NCBI GenBank assembly: GCA_001512965.1
Contig: LFRW01000017.1
Location: 134-32,708, forward strand
Source: Methanomicrobia archaeon DTU008
GTDB taxonomy: Archaea; Thermoplasmatota; Thermoplasmata; Methanomassiliicoccales; Methanomassiliicoccaceae
DNA length: 32,575 bases
Direction: 5' to 3'
The position numbers and the translations under genes are program-made. Below the pieces are notes generated by a model. The model saw only the letters and a list, made by a program, of their open reading frames with translations, was not told where the DNA came from and did not search any database. This document shows positions 7,986 to 18,552 of this stretch, in pieces (position 1 is the first letter of the stretch; each line of letters starts with the position of its first letter).

Positions 7986-8090
7986 GCCACTGTAGCTCAG
8001 CGGTCATGCGCTCCGTTCAGGCGCGCATCGCTAAGGAGCGGCGGTTTCGTAAACCGTAGGTCGGGGGTTCGATTCCCTCCAGTGGCTCCA
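7986..8090 (+). tRNA. tRNA-Thr(CGT) with D-loop intron and encoded CCA
   Basis: The arms are: acceptor 7986-7992 paired with 8080-8086; D stem 7995-7998 with 8036-8039; anticodon stem 8041-8045 with 8053-8057 (outer G-T wobble); anticodon CGT at 8048-8050; T stem 8063-8067 with 8075-8079 around TTCGATT. The discriminator is T8087 and CCA is encoded at 8088-8090. T at the discriminator suits archaeal threonine tRNA. Read continuously, the D loop would be 37 bases. Removing 8005-8034 gives a normal 7-base loop (AGCGGTG) with the GG pair in place. The mature RNA is 75 bases including CCA. The downstream minus-strand ThiC family gene ends only 2 bases after the CCA. Confidence 0.93.
8005..8034 (+). 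other. 30-base tRNA intron in the D loop with perfect bulge-helix-bulge
   Basis: The folding is exact. The D-stem helix GCTC/GAGC (7995-7998, 8036-8039) continues into a 4-bp central helix AGCG/CGCT (7999-8002, 8029-8032). A 3-base bulge GTC (8003-8005) sits on one side and a 3-base bulge AAG (8033-8035) on the other. A 6-bp intron helix ATGCGC/GCGCAT (8006-8011, 8023-8028) closes an 11-base loop. This is the substrate form of archaeal tRNA splicing endonuclease, which cuts after the second base of each bulge. That places the cuts after 8004 and 8034. The site corresponds to about tRNA position 20/21, not the usual 37/38. Confidence 0.88.
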
Positions 8091-8092
8091 CG

Positions 8093-9352
8093 TCACTCAT
8101 TTCTCAGATATTTCTGCACCAGCTTGATGGCGCATACATCTCCGCACATCGAGCAACCGTCCGATTCGGCAGTACTGCCCCTGGCGCGGTACTCCTTGGC
8201 CTTATCGGGGTCCAGCGCCTCACGGTACATGGATTCCCAGTCAAGCTCCCTACGGGCTTCCGCCATTCGCATGTCCCGCTCCCGCCCGCGCCCCCTGGCC
8301 ACGTCTGCGGCATGGGCGGCGATCTTCGAAGCGATCACTCCTTCCTTCACATCATCGGGGGTCGGCAGCGATAGATGCTCGGCCGGGGTGACGTAACACA
8401 GGAAGTCGGCGCCATGGTATGCCGCCAGAGCGCCACCTATGGCCGAGGTTATATGGTCATAGCCTGGCGCGATGTCCGTGACCAGGGGACCGAGCACGTA
8501 GAAGGGCGCCCCGTCACAGATGCTCTTCTCCAGCCTGACGTTCGCCTCCACCTGGTCCAGGGGGACGTGGCCTGGACCTTCCACCATGCACTGCACGCCT
8601 GCCTTCCGACACCTCTGAACCAGTTCCCCCAGGACGATGAGCTCTTGCACCTGCGCTCCGTCGGTGGCGTCGTGGATGCAGCCCGGCCGCATCCCGTCGC
8701 CAAGCGACAGCGTCACCTCGTGCTCCTTTGCCAGCTCCAGCAGGTAATCGAAGTTCTCATAGAACGGGTTCTCCTTCTCGTTGTGCAGTATCCATGCGAC
8801 CAGGAAGGAGCCGCCCCTGGACACCACGTCCGTGACGCGTGGGGACCTCTTCAGGCGGTCGACGACCTCCCTGGTGATGCCGCAGTGCACGGTCATGAAG
8901 TCGACGCCATCCTTGGCATGCTGGACGAAGCCGTTGAACATGTCGTCCTCATCCATGTCCACGACCGCGCTCCTCCTTGCCATGGTCAGACCGATCTGGT
9001 ATATGGGCACCGTGCCCACCGGCATGGACGATTCCTTTACGATGCGGCGCCTGATGGCGTCTATGTCGCCTCCGGTGCTCAGGTCCATGATGGCGTCAGC
9101 GCCGTAGCGCTGGGCGATTCTCACCTTCTCCAGCTCTTCCTCCAGGACCGCTCGGTCACGAGAGGTGCCCACGTTGACATTGATCTTGACGCTCAATCCC
9201 TCTCCTATGCCACACGGCTTCGGCGAGTGCAAAGGGTTGAAGGGTACCACAACGCGCCCCGCTTCCACGCCACGGCGGAGCCGGTCCATGTCCACACGCT
9301 CGTTCCTGGAGATCTCCTTCAGAAGGTCCGTTGAAACGCCCATTACGCTCAT
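8093..9352 (-). CDS. thiC: ThiC family radical SAM enzyme: phosphomethylpyrimidine synthase (or BzaF-like paralog)
   Basis: The protein has 419 residues and a typical ThiC core: INVNVGTS, GADAIMDLSTGGD, SMPVGTVPIYQ, VDFMTVHCGIT, SRGGSFLVAWILHN, EGPGHVPLDQVEANV and FLCYVTPAEHLSLP. ThiC converts aminoimidazole ribotide into the thiamine pyrimidine using a C-terminal 4Fe-4S cluster. Here the cluster cysteines are C400, C403 and C407 (CSMCGDVC). This is a CX2CX3C spacing, one residue shorter than the CX2CX4C of bacterial ThiC. The shorter spacing also occurs in ThiC paralogs and in BzaF-type 5-hydroxybenzimidazole synthases, so the product is not certain. The ATG at 9352 is chosen for the AGGAG about 8 bases upstream. 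No TPP riboswitch consensus was found in the leader. Divergent from gyrB. Confidence 0.85.
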   Translation of the reverse strand: MSVMGVSTDLLKEISRNERVDMDRLRRGVEAGRVVVPFNPLHSPKPCGIGEGLSVKINVNVGTSRDRAVLEEELEKVRIAQRYGADAIMDLSTGGDIDAIRRRIVKESSMPVGTVPIYQIGLTMARRSAVVDMDEDDMFNGFVQHAKDGVDFMTVHCGITREVVDRLKRSPRVTDVVSRGGSFLVAWILHNEKENPFYENFDYLLELAKEHEVTLSLGDGMRPGCIHDATDGAQVQELIVLGELVQRCRKAGVQCMVEGPGHVPLDQVEANVRLEKSICDGAPFYVLGPLVTDIAPGYDHITSAIGGALAAYHGADFLCYVTPAEHLSLPTPDDVKEGVIASKIAAHAADVARGRGRERDMRMAEARRELDWESMYREALDPDKAKEYRARGSTAESDGCSMCGDVCAIKLVQKYLRNE

Positions 9353-9440
9353 CTTCCTCTCTCCTTCCAAAACCGATGTGATAGAAAGACCCTTCCCTGT
9401 GTGGCACATTTTTAGGCGATGCAAAAACAATGGTGAAAGA

Positions 9441-9470
9441 CCCCCTCGGAATGGGGCGCTCCGAAGGGGG
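9441..9470 (-). promoter_or_regulatory. Inverted repeat in thiC leader/operator
   Basis: CCCCCTCGGA (9441-9450) and TCCGAAGGGGG (9460-9470) form a 10-bp stem with a single bulged base. It lies just downstream, in the thiC direction, of a TATA-like GGCTATATAAGC (9476-9487). Transcription from that box would start near 9453, inside the repeat. It may therefore be a repressor site rather than an RNA hairpin. The regulator is unknown. Confidence 0.45.
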
Positions 9471-9495
9471 GCCCTGCTTATATAGCCAGCATGCC

Positions 9496-9520
9496 TAGAA
9501 GCATATTAATACTTAGAAGC
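9496..9520 (+). promoter_or_regulatory. gyrB promoter: TATA box flanked by direct repeats
   Basis: The AT box ATATTAAT (9503-9510) is bracketed by two copies of TAGAAGC, at 9496-9502 and 9514-9520, 18 bases apart. Transcription from this box would begin near 9535 and leave a leader of about 100 bases before the ATG at 9634. The paired repeats could be a regulator site. Other AT-rich boxes lie near 9555 and 9600, so the main promoter is not settled. Confidence 0.4.
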
Positions 9521-9603
9521 CTTACCTCGGGCCGTAGAGAGAGCGTTAGGGATGCACATAATTCAGTGGCGAGTATCGATGTCGGTTAGCCGATCCGCCA
9601 TAA

Positions 9604-12132
<2,529 letters not shown>

Positions 12133-12143
12133 GGTGATCTCAC

Positions 12144-14684
12144 ATGACCGATAACATTCAACCAGACATCAACGAGAGCAACGAGGCGACGCCGGCGCGC
12201 GAGATAAGGAGCCCCATCGAGCAGGAGATGAAGAAATCCTACCTCGACTACTCCATGAGCGTCATCGTCGGGAGGGCGCTTCCGGACGTCCGCGACGGAC
12301 TGAAGCCGGTGCATCGCCGCATACTGTATTCGATGTGGGACATGGGGCTCATGTCGAACAAGCCTCACAAGAAGAGCGCCAGGGTCGTCGGTGACTGCCT
12401 TGGCCGCTACCACCCGCATGGTGACAGCTCCGTCTACGATGCATTGGTGCGCATGGCCCAGGACTTCTCCCTGCGCTATCCGCTGGTCAACGGCCACGGC
12501 AACTTCGGCAGCGTGGACGGCGATTCGGCGGCCGCCATGAGGTACACGGAGTGCCGCATGGAGAAGATAGCGGAGGACATGCTGAGGGACATAGACAAGG
12601 ACACGGTCGACTGGGTCGACAACTTCGACAGCTCTCTCAAGGAGCCGGAGGTCCTCCCCTCCATGGTGCCCAACCTCTTGGTGAACGGATCGTCGGGCAT
12701 CGCCGTGGGCATGGCGACCAATATCCCTCCTCACAACCTAAGCGAGGTGTGCGACGCCCTGGTGCACCTGATCGACCACCCGTCGGCCGACACCCTGGAC
12801 CTGATGAGCTTCATCAAGGGGCCCGACTTCCCTACGGGAGGCATCATATACGGCACCAACGGCATCGTGGAGGCGTATTCCACTGGCCGTGGGAGGCTCA
12901 AGGTCCGCGCCCGCACAAGCATAGAGGACAATGACGGCAAGAAACGCATAATCATCCACGAGATCCCCTACCAGGTGAACAAGGCCAATCTCGTGGAGAG
13001 CATAGCTGACCTTGTCAAGGAGAAAAGGATCGAGGGCATCACCGACCTCCGAGATGAGAGCGACCGGTCCGGCATGCGCGTGGTCATCGAGCTGCGCAAG
13101 GACGTCATGGAAGAGATCGTGCTGAACCAGCTGTTCCAGCACACCCAGCTGGAGGTCACCTTCGGCGTGATCAATCTTGCCCTGGTGGACGGTCAGCCCA
13201 AGGTCCTTTCCCTGCAGGAGATGCTACAGGCCTATCTTGACTACCGGCAATCGGTGGTCATAAGGCGCACTGAGTATGACCTTCGCAAGGCGAAGGAAAG
13301 GCATCACATCCTAGTAGGCCTGATCAAGGCCGTGGACGCCATAGATGAGACCATCCGGATCATCCGCGAGGCCGCCAACACGGAGGAGGCGCGCCTGGGG
13401 CTCATGGAGCGCTTCGAACTTGATGAGGAACAGGCCAAGGCCATCTTGGAGATGCGGATGCGCGCCCTCACCGGCCTGGAGATCGAGGAGCTTCGCAAGG
13501 AGTACGTCGAGATCGAGGAGAGGATGCGCGGACTGCAGGAGATCCTCGCTGACAATGCCAAGATCATGGCCATTATCAGGGAGGAGCTTCTGGAGATTAA
13601 GGGGAAGTACGGCGACGACCGCAGGACCGAGATCCTGATCGACGACGGGGAGCTGGACATCGAGGACCTCATTCCCAATGAGCAGATGGTCATCATGATC
13701 TCCAACGATGGCTACATCAAGCGTCTGCCACTCGACACATACAAGAAACAGCATCGCGGCGGCCAGGGCCTTCTTGGCATGGAGACCAAGGAAGAGGATA
13801 GCGTGGTCGATCTGTTCGTCACCATGACGCACAACAACATCCTCTTCTTCACCGACAGAGGACGTGTCTATCAGCTCAAGGCATACCGCATCCCCGTGGC
13901 AGGACGACACTCCAAGGGGCGACCCATAGTCAACCTGCTTCCCCGGCTGGAGGAGGGCGAGAGGCTGGAGGACAACATATCGATCACCGGCTTCGATGAC
14001 GACCTTGATCTGGTGTTCGCCACCAGGCGCGGGATAGTCAAACGCACCCCGCTCAAGGAGTACCGCAACATCCGCGCCAGCGGCATCATAGCGATCAGCC
14101 TGATGGAGGGCGATGAACTGGTGGAGACGAGAGTGGCCAGGCAGGACTCCGAGATCGTGCTGGCCTCCCGCAGCGGGCAGGCCGCGCGGTTCAGCGTCTC
14201 CGAGGTCCGCTCGGTGGGCCGCGCATCCATAGGCGTCAAGGGCATGCGTCTGGACGATGGCGATGAAGTGGTCAGCATGGCGGTGGTGAGGCCGGAGGAC
14301 AAGCTTCTCACGATCACCGAGAACGGGTATGGCAAGACCTCCCTGGTATCGGACTACCGGAAGACCCACCGCGGGAGCAAAGGGGTCATCACCATCAGGA
14401 CGAACGAGAGGAACGGCGGCGTGGTCTCGGTCCGCACCATCGGTGACGACGACCAGCTCCTCATAACCACCCAGCAGGGCAAGGTGATAAGGGTGGCCGC
14501 CGGAGAGATACGGACGATGGGCCGCTCGACGCAGGGAGTGAAGATCATGGACCTGGCGGAGGGCGACAAGATCACCGCGGTGGCCCGGCTCGTAGGGGCC
14601 AACGAGGAGGAGCAGATCGCCAAGATCGAGGTGCACGAGAGCGAGCTGGTGGTGGAGAACCTCACTGAAGCGGACGACGAGTGA
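12144..14684 (+). CDS. gyrA: DNA gyrase subunit A
   Basis: The protein has 846 residues. The breakage-reunion domain shows [41 protein letters not shown] and [11 protein letters not shown]. The catalytic tyrosine is Y134, preceded by [15 protein letters not shown]. The C-terminal beta-pinwheel carries a gyrase box (QHRGGQG, near residue 540) needed for DNA wrapping and supercoiling, as opposed to decatenation only. Repeated pinwheel blades follow, with [18 protein letters not shown] and [20 protein letters not shown]. The N-terminal 20 residues are a variable polar extension. The gene starts 11 bases after gyrB with GAGGTGAT before the ATG, so the two subunits are co-transcribed. Confidence 0.97.
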   Translation: MTDNIQPDINESNEATPAREIRSPIEQEMKKSYLDYSMSVIVGRALPDVRDGLKPVHRRILYSMWDMGLMSNKPHKKSARVVGDCLGRYHPHGDSSVYDALVRMAQDFSLRYPLVNGHGNFGSVDGDSAAAMRYTECRMEKIAEDMLRDIDKDTVDWVDNFDSSLKEPEVLPSMVPNLLVNGSSGIAVGMATNIPPHNLSEVCDALVHLIDHPSADTLDLMSFIKGPDFPTGGIIYGTNGIVEAYSTGRGRLKVRARTSIEDNDGKKRIIIHEIPYQVNKANLVESIADLVKEKRIEGITDLRDESDRSGMRVVIELRKDVMEEIVLNQLFQHTQLEVTFGVINLALVDGQPKVLSLQEMLQAYLDYRQSVVIRRTEYDLRKAKERHHILVGLIKAVDAIDETIRIIREAANTEEARLGLMERFELDEEQAKAILEMRMRALTGLEIEELRKEYVEIEERMRGLQEILADNAKIMAIIREELLEIKGKYGDDRRTEILIDDGELDIEDLIPNEQMVIMISNDGYIKRLPLDTYKKQHRGGQGLLGMETKEEDSVVDLFVTMTHNNILFFTDRGRVYQLKAYRIPVAGRHSKGRPIVNLLPRLEEGERLEDNISITGFDDDLDLVFATRRGIVKRTPLKEYRNIRASGIIAISLMEGDELVETRVARQDSEIVLASRSGQAARFSVSEVRSVGRASIGVKGMRLDDGDEVVSMAVVRPEDKLLTITENGYGKTSLVSDYRKTHRGSKGVITIRTNERNGGVVSVRTIGDDDQLLITTQQGKVIRVAAGEIRTMGRSTQGVKIMDLAEGDKITAVARLVGANEEEQIAKIEVHESELVVENLTEADDE

Positions 14685-14693
14685 GAGGGCCCA

Positions 14694-14733
14694 CCGTGCC
14701 CTGACCGGATGCGCGACGGTCGCGAGGGCACGG
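14694..14733 (+). terminator. Large hairpin in gyrA 3' region
   Basis: CCGTGCCCT pairs with AGGGCACGG (9 bp). An inner stem GACCG/CGGTC (5 bp) is separated from the outer stem by a 3-base bulge. The structure starts 10 bases after the gyrA stop. It is not followed by a T run, so it may be an RNA 3' end or stability element rather than a classical terminator. Confidence 0.4.
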
Positions 14734-14952
14734 CAGCTCCGGACTCCGTCATCTGGACGGCGAAAGGGCTCCTCCAGGCTTCGGGCGCGCATCCCGCGGC
14801 CTGCACCGCCAATGACACATCTCGACATTGGCCGCCGATGGAGGGCCGTTCAGGTCCCCACATGCCCTGTCCTTTCATGGCCATGCGTGGCGTCTGTGAT
14901 CCCAGGACGATCCTCCTTCACGAATATCGGGCCGATATCGCCATTGCGAACA
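14734..14952. other. Convergent intergenic region, no gene seen
   Basis: This space lies between the gyrA 3' hairpin and the end of the minus-strand pilus operon. Frames on both strands are open over part of it only as continuations of antisense frames, with no plausible start signals or recognisable protein. Apart from scattered short palindromes, nothing is supported. Confidence 0.4.
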
Positions 14953-16620
14953 TCATTCCGATAACTTGGCCCGGACCTCTTCGATGACCTTATCCGGCTC
15001 CTTGTAATACGCCGAGACTATCTTGGCCACCTGGCGGTAGTTCTCCACCCCGATACGTTTCATGTACTCCAGGATGTCGATGCGCCTCTTCACCTCTCGT
15101 TCCATGTCGAGGGAGCTCCAATTGCGGACCGCTCTCACCTTCTCATAGATGTAGGAATGGCCGGAGTAGGTGAACGAGTCGTCGGCGGGGTTCCAGTAGA
15201 ATACGGTGTTTGCGATCAGCTCCCCGGTCTCGGGGTCCAACCCCACTATCTCGGTTAGCGTCCTCACCCGCCGAGCCATGTTTGAACCTACTTTGACCTG
15301 GCCTTGCAGCAGCACCAGGTCCAGTGAGGACAGCAGCGATCGGGGGAGGTTTATGGGCTCGTTCTCCAGCCTGTTGACCATGGATTGTACCGAATCGGCA
15401 TGCATGGTCGAATATGTCGTGTGCCCGGTGGCCATGGCCTGGAAGATCACGTATGCCTCCTTCCCCCTGACCTCGCCGACCATCAGGTACTGTGGCCTCT
15501 GCCTCAGGGCCGCCGTCAGTAGATCGAACATGTCTATGCTTCCGCCATTGTCACCCATGCCCGAGAAGCCTTCCCTGGTCAGACCAGGCACCCAGTTCTC
15601 ATGCGGAAGGTTGAGCTCCCTGGTGTCTTCGATGCTGACGATCTTCATTTGAGGCGGAATGAACAACATCAAGGCGTTGAGGGTGGAGGTCTTGCCGGAG
15701 GCCGTGCCGCCGCAGACCATCATCGAGGAACCGAACTCCACTGAGATCCAGAGATAGGCCATCATCTCGGTGCTCATGGTATTGAACCCGATGAGGTCGA
15801 CGGGGGTGAACGGATCATCCTTGAACCGACGGATGGTGAAGGAGGAGCCACGCTTTGTGACGTGCCTGCCAAGCGTGGCGTTGAGCCTGGAGCCGTCCGG
15901 GATGGTGGCGTCCAACATGGGCCTGGCCAGGGAGATGTGCTTGCCGCATCTCTGGGCCAGCCATATCACGTATCTGTCCAGCTCCGCTTCGTCCTCGTAG
16001 ATGACATTGGTCCTGATGCTGCCGTACTTGCGGTGGTACACGAACAGTGGCACGCCGACACCGTTGCAGGATATGTCCTCGATGTCTGGATCGGCCATCA
16101 TCACGGTGATCGGTCCGTAGCCGATGAAGTCCCTATGAAGATGGTAGAGGATGCGCTCCCTGGAGACAGGCCGCAAGGTCAGACCAAGAGTGGATGTCAG
16201 CCGATCGACGGCCTTGTCGAGCATCTTCCTGCGATGCTCCGGGGAGGGATCCGATGGAGCGTTAAGTGAGATGATCAGCGCTTTCTTCAACAGCTCGAAT
16301 GCGGCGAGCTCATCCTCGTTCAGCCTTGGCTCCACGACCTCGTACATGTGCTCGGCCGTCGCATCGTCATAGGTGATGCGAGCGTACGAGCGGCCTTCCT
16401 CGATGACCGACAGTTCCACCGTCCCCGCACCGTTCGAGACGATGTGTTCGATGTCGATGATGGGTTCGTCATGATTCCCATGACCGGACCGGTCGCGCGG
16501 AGAGCGGCCCTCCAGGGGTTGCGGAGGAGCATGTTGACGACCTGCTTTCGTCGAAACATCATCTGGTGACTCCTCTGACGATCGCAAGACATCGTCCTCA
16601 GGCATGGTCGACCGCATCAT
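14953..16620 (-). CDS. Type IV pilus/secretion ATPase (TadA/ArlI/GspE-like), second copy
   Basis: The 555-residue protein has a polar, disordered-looking N-terminal stretch (about 1-60), then the N-terminal domain of archaeal secretion ATPases (GYGPITVMMADPDIEDISCNG, FVYHRKYGS). The RecA-like motor has Walker A GGTASGKTST (near residue 308), an Asp box (VSIEDTRELNLPHENWV), Walker B (LMVGEVRGKE) and a His box (GHTTYSTMHADS). All catalytic motifs are intact, so it should be an active cytoplasmic hexameric motor. The ATG overlaps the TadC-like stop (ATGA) with GAGG upstream, so it is the last gene of the operon. It is a paralog of the ATPase at 18553-20280 and shares near-identical DNA tracts with it. 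Whether it powers extension, retraction or a mixed hexamer is unknown. Confidence 0.88.
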   Translation of the reverse strand: MMRSTMPEDDVLRSSEESPDDVSTKAGRQHAPPQPLEGRSPRDRSGHGNHDEPIIDIEHIVSNGAGTVELSVIEEGRSYARITYDDATAEHMYEVVEPRLNEDELAAFELLKKALIISLNAPSDPSPEHRRKMLDKAVDRLTSTLGLTLRPVSRERILYHLHRDFIGYGPITVMMADPDIEDISCNGVGVPLFVYHRKYGSIRTNVIYEDEAELDRYVIWLAQRCGKHISLARPMLDATIPDGSRLNATLGRHVTKRGSSFTIRRFKDDPFTPVDLIGFNTMSTEMMAYLWISVEFGSSMMVCGGTASGKTSTLNALMLFIPPQMKIVSIEDTRELNLPHENWVPGLTREGFSGMGDNGGSIDMFDLLTAALRQRPQYLMVGEVRGKEAYVIFQAMATGHTTYSTMHADSVQSMVNRLENEPINLPRSLLSSLDLVLLQGQVKVGSNMARRVRTLTEIVGLDPETGELIANTVFYWNPADDSFTYSGHSYIYEKVRAVRNWSSLDMEREVKRRIDILEYMKRIGVENYRQVAKIVSAYYKEPDKVIEEVRAKLSE

Positions 16621-17516
16621 ATCAGCCTCGTTCCCACGAACCCTATCGCCAGCATGATGAAGCTGTGACGAAGCCCGCTTGATATCTGTCCATCTTGCAG
16701 CACCCCTGCCAATATGCCGTCGCCGAAGGCATGTATGACGACGGCCAGCACAAGAAGGGTTTGCACCGTGGAGACGACATCGGTCTGGATGGTCACCAGG
16801 GACCCCGAGGCGCCCGCCCTCTCGGCCGCCTCCGTCAGCTGGCTGCCCGCCTCCACCATCTTTGGCAGGAAGGTCGTGTTCAGGATGAATATGGTGGCGA
16901 TGAACACGGCGAACGCAACGTATATCACGACGGTGTAGGTGGCCATGGTGATCCTCCTCTCGTTCTGGTTGAGCATCACCTCTCTGGCATCGTGCGCCAC
17001 CATCGTGAGCACGTCCGCCACGTTGCCTCCAACATCGTTCGCCTTGATTATTATGGCCGTCATCCTGCGGACCATTGGGGTGTCGACGCGGTCGGCGAAC
17101 AGCCGTATCGCGTCCGATGCAGGCACGCCCCATTCGATCTGGGCCGCCATTCGACGGATCTCCGGAGTCAGCCTCCCATAGCGTCCCTTGGACGCGGCCA
17201 CGATGGCTTGCGATAGGGTCATGCCGAAGCGGCCTGCCTCAGCCACATCTCGAAGGAACTCGGGAAGACGTCTTTCTATGTCGCGAACCCTCATCCTCTG
17301 ATAGGTCATGTAGAATCCATAGGGGCCGGATATGGCCATAAGACCGAAGATGAGGTAGTCGATCCACTCCCCTGGCAGGGCCACCCCTCCCACGTGGTCC
17401 ATGGATCCGAGAATGAACATGAGCGCGGCGACCGCAATGCCGGCGATAAGGATGGCCTTGCCATGGTCGAGGCGGTTTCGCTTCAGTTGGTCCAGGTCCA
17501 ATATCTCCTCGGTCAT
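16617..17516 (-). CDS. TadC/ArlJ-like pilus platform membrane protein
   Basis: This 299-residue membrane protein carries a type II secretion F domain. There are two N-terminal membrane segments (about 17-38 and 50-70). A cytoplasmic helical domain follows with the family pattern RRLPEFLRDVAEAGRFGMTL...A, LTPEIRRMAAQIEWGVPASDAIRLFADRVDTPMVRR, and the IIIKANDVGGN block. C-terminal membrane segments lie near 193-217, 254-277 and 284-298. Such proteins anchor the motor ATPase and the growing pilin fibre in the membrane. The ATG at 17516 is preceded by GAGGTG that overlaps the upstream TGA, showing coupling to the TadB-like gene. A GTG two codons earlier is possible. It pairs with the TadB-like protein, and archaeal pilus loci often have two such subunits. 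Confidence 0.85.
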   Translation of the reverse strand: MTEEILDLDQLKRNRLDHGKAILIAGIAVAALMFILGSMDHVGGVALPGEWIDYLIFGLMAISGPYGFYMTYQRMRVRDIERRLPEFLRDVAEAGRFGMTLSQAIVAASKGRYGRLTPEIRRMAAQIEWGVPASDAIRLFADRVDTPMVRRMTAIIIKANDVGGNVADVLTMVAHDAREVMLNQNERRITMATYTVVIYVAFAVFIATIFILNTTFLPKMVEAGSQLTEAAERAGASGSLVTIQTDVVSTVQTLLVLAVVIHAFGDGILAGVLQDGQISSGLRHSFIMLAIGFVGTRLI

Positions 17517-17523
17517 GCCCACC

Positions 17524-18552
17524 TCAGAACGACGACTCCTTGGTCGTATTCCATATCAGGAATATGAAGCCGAACTGTGAGAACGGCACTATCACTACAA
17601 TGACCACCTCCAACAGGAACATGGTAAGGGCAGGGCTCCCGCCTCCCGGGATGATGGCCATGATGGCCATGATCACCACTAGGAACAGGGGGAACGCCAC
17701 CACCACCGTGACGAAGGTCTCCGCCATGAGACCGATCGTCTCCAACTGGGAGCGCATGGCCAGTTTCCCTTCTTTCTCGAACTGCTCGGCCTTTTGCAGG
17801 AAGTATGGCTTCAGCCGGCCGCCCGAGGTAGAGATCGTCACCACGCCCTGGAGGAATTCCTGGAACTTCACCGACGGCGTCCTCTGGGCGGCGCGGCCGA
17901 TGGCGGTGAGTATGTCGAAGCCCAGAAGCTCGTTGTCGCGGGCGATCCATTCCGCCTCGTTCTTGATCTCACCATATATGTCCTGCCTGGCCAGTTCCTT
18001 GAATATCACGTCGATGTTGACGTCGGCGGAAGCCATGGCCGAGATGAAGCTCATGGCCGGACCTATGCGCTTGTCTATGTCCCGCCCCCTCTCCTTGGCC
18101 TTGATCGAGGGCATGGCCATGAGCATCCCTAACGTGATGGCCGGCGGCAGAGGGATGATGAGGACGGACACCATCATGACGATCTCCGCCGGTGCTTGAA
18201 GCATCGACAACATGGCGATGGCGAGCAAGAGGCCGATCGCCAGGGAAGACAACAGGACCAGCAGGACGGTCGTCCACACATACGCGGTGTATTCCTCCGC
18301 CCTCATGCGCACATGAGCCTGTTGAAGCTGCAGTTCAAGCCTGGAATCCAGCTTCGCTCTTCTGACAACGGCCCCGCCCATGACCTTCCAGCAGAACATC
18401 TGGTACCTGGTCAGATCGATATACTTGGGAGCCGACCCGCCGGATCGGCCGACATCATGGGAGCCAGCATCCTGACCCTGACCGGCCTTCATGCGCCTTT
18501 TCTTGCGCACATCCTGCCTGGATGGGCCGTTGGACAGCCTAGATGCCATCAT
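17524..18552 (-). CDS. TadB/ArlJ-like pilus platform membrane protein
   Basis: This 342-residue protein has a basic, polar N terminus (about residues 1-45). Membrane segments lie near 88-117, 121-146, 275-297 and 303-335. A cytoplasmic helical F domain sits between them (KERGRDIDKRIGPAMSFISAMASADVNIDVIFKELA, then SVKFQEFLQGVVTISTSGGRL). It belongs to the same superfamily as the next gene and is likely its partner in the inner platform of a pilus or secretion machine. Two adjacent ATGs (18552, 18549) follow a GGAGG that overlaps the end of the upstream ATPase gene. The first is reported; the second has slightly better spacing. Only one base separates the ATPase stop from this start. Confidence 0.83.
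   Translation of the reverse strand: MMASRLSNGPSRQDVRKKRRMKAGQGQDAGSHDVGRSGGSAPKYIDLTRYQMFCWKVMGGAVVRRAKLDSRLELQLQQAHVRMRAEEYTAYVWTTVLLVLLSSLAIGLLLAIAMLSMLQAPAEIVMMVSVLIIPLPPAITLGMLMAMPSIKAKERGRDIDKRIGPAMSFISAMASADVNIDVIFKELARQDIYGEIKNEAEWIARDNELLGFDILTAIGRAAQRTPSVKFQEFLQGVVTISTSGGRLKPYFLQKAEQFEKEGKLAMRSQLETIGLMAETFVTVVVAFPLFLVVIMAIMAIIPGGGSPALTMFLLEVVIVVIVPFSQFGFIFLIWNTTKESSF

Noticed and set aside
8005-8034. Reading the tRNA-Thr insertion as a degenerate or pseudo-tRNA
   Set aside because: All arms pair, the identity base and CCA are intact, and the insert has an exact splicing motif, so an intron explains it better than decay.
7766-8059. Plus-strand frame running into tRNA-Thr
   Set aside because: Overlaps the tRNA and inverted repeats; arginine/proline-rich translation typical of non-coding GC-rich DNA.
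9353-9480. TPP riboswitch in the thiC leader
   Set aside because: The leader was read for the conserved CTGAGA and ACCTGA-type elements of the THI box; neither is present.
13311-14828. 505-codon open frame antisense to gyrA
   Set aside because: Same reasoning: antisense shadow of a strongly codon-biased gene, with no start context or family match.
16621-17133. N-terminal extension of the second ATPase by 171 codons
   Set aside because: It lies within the TadC-like gene in another frame and has low-complexity R/H/G-rich composition. The ATG at 16620 has GAGG and overlaps the upstream stop.
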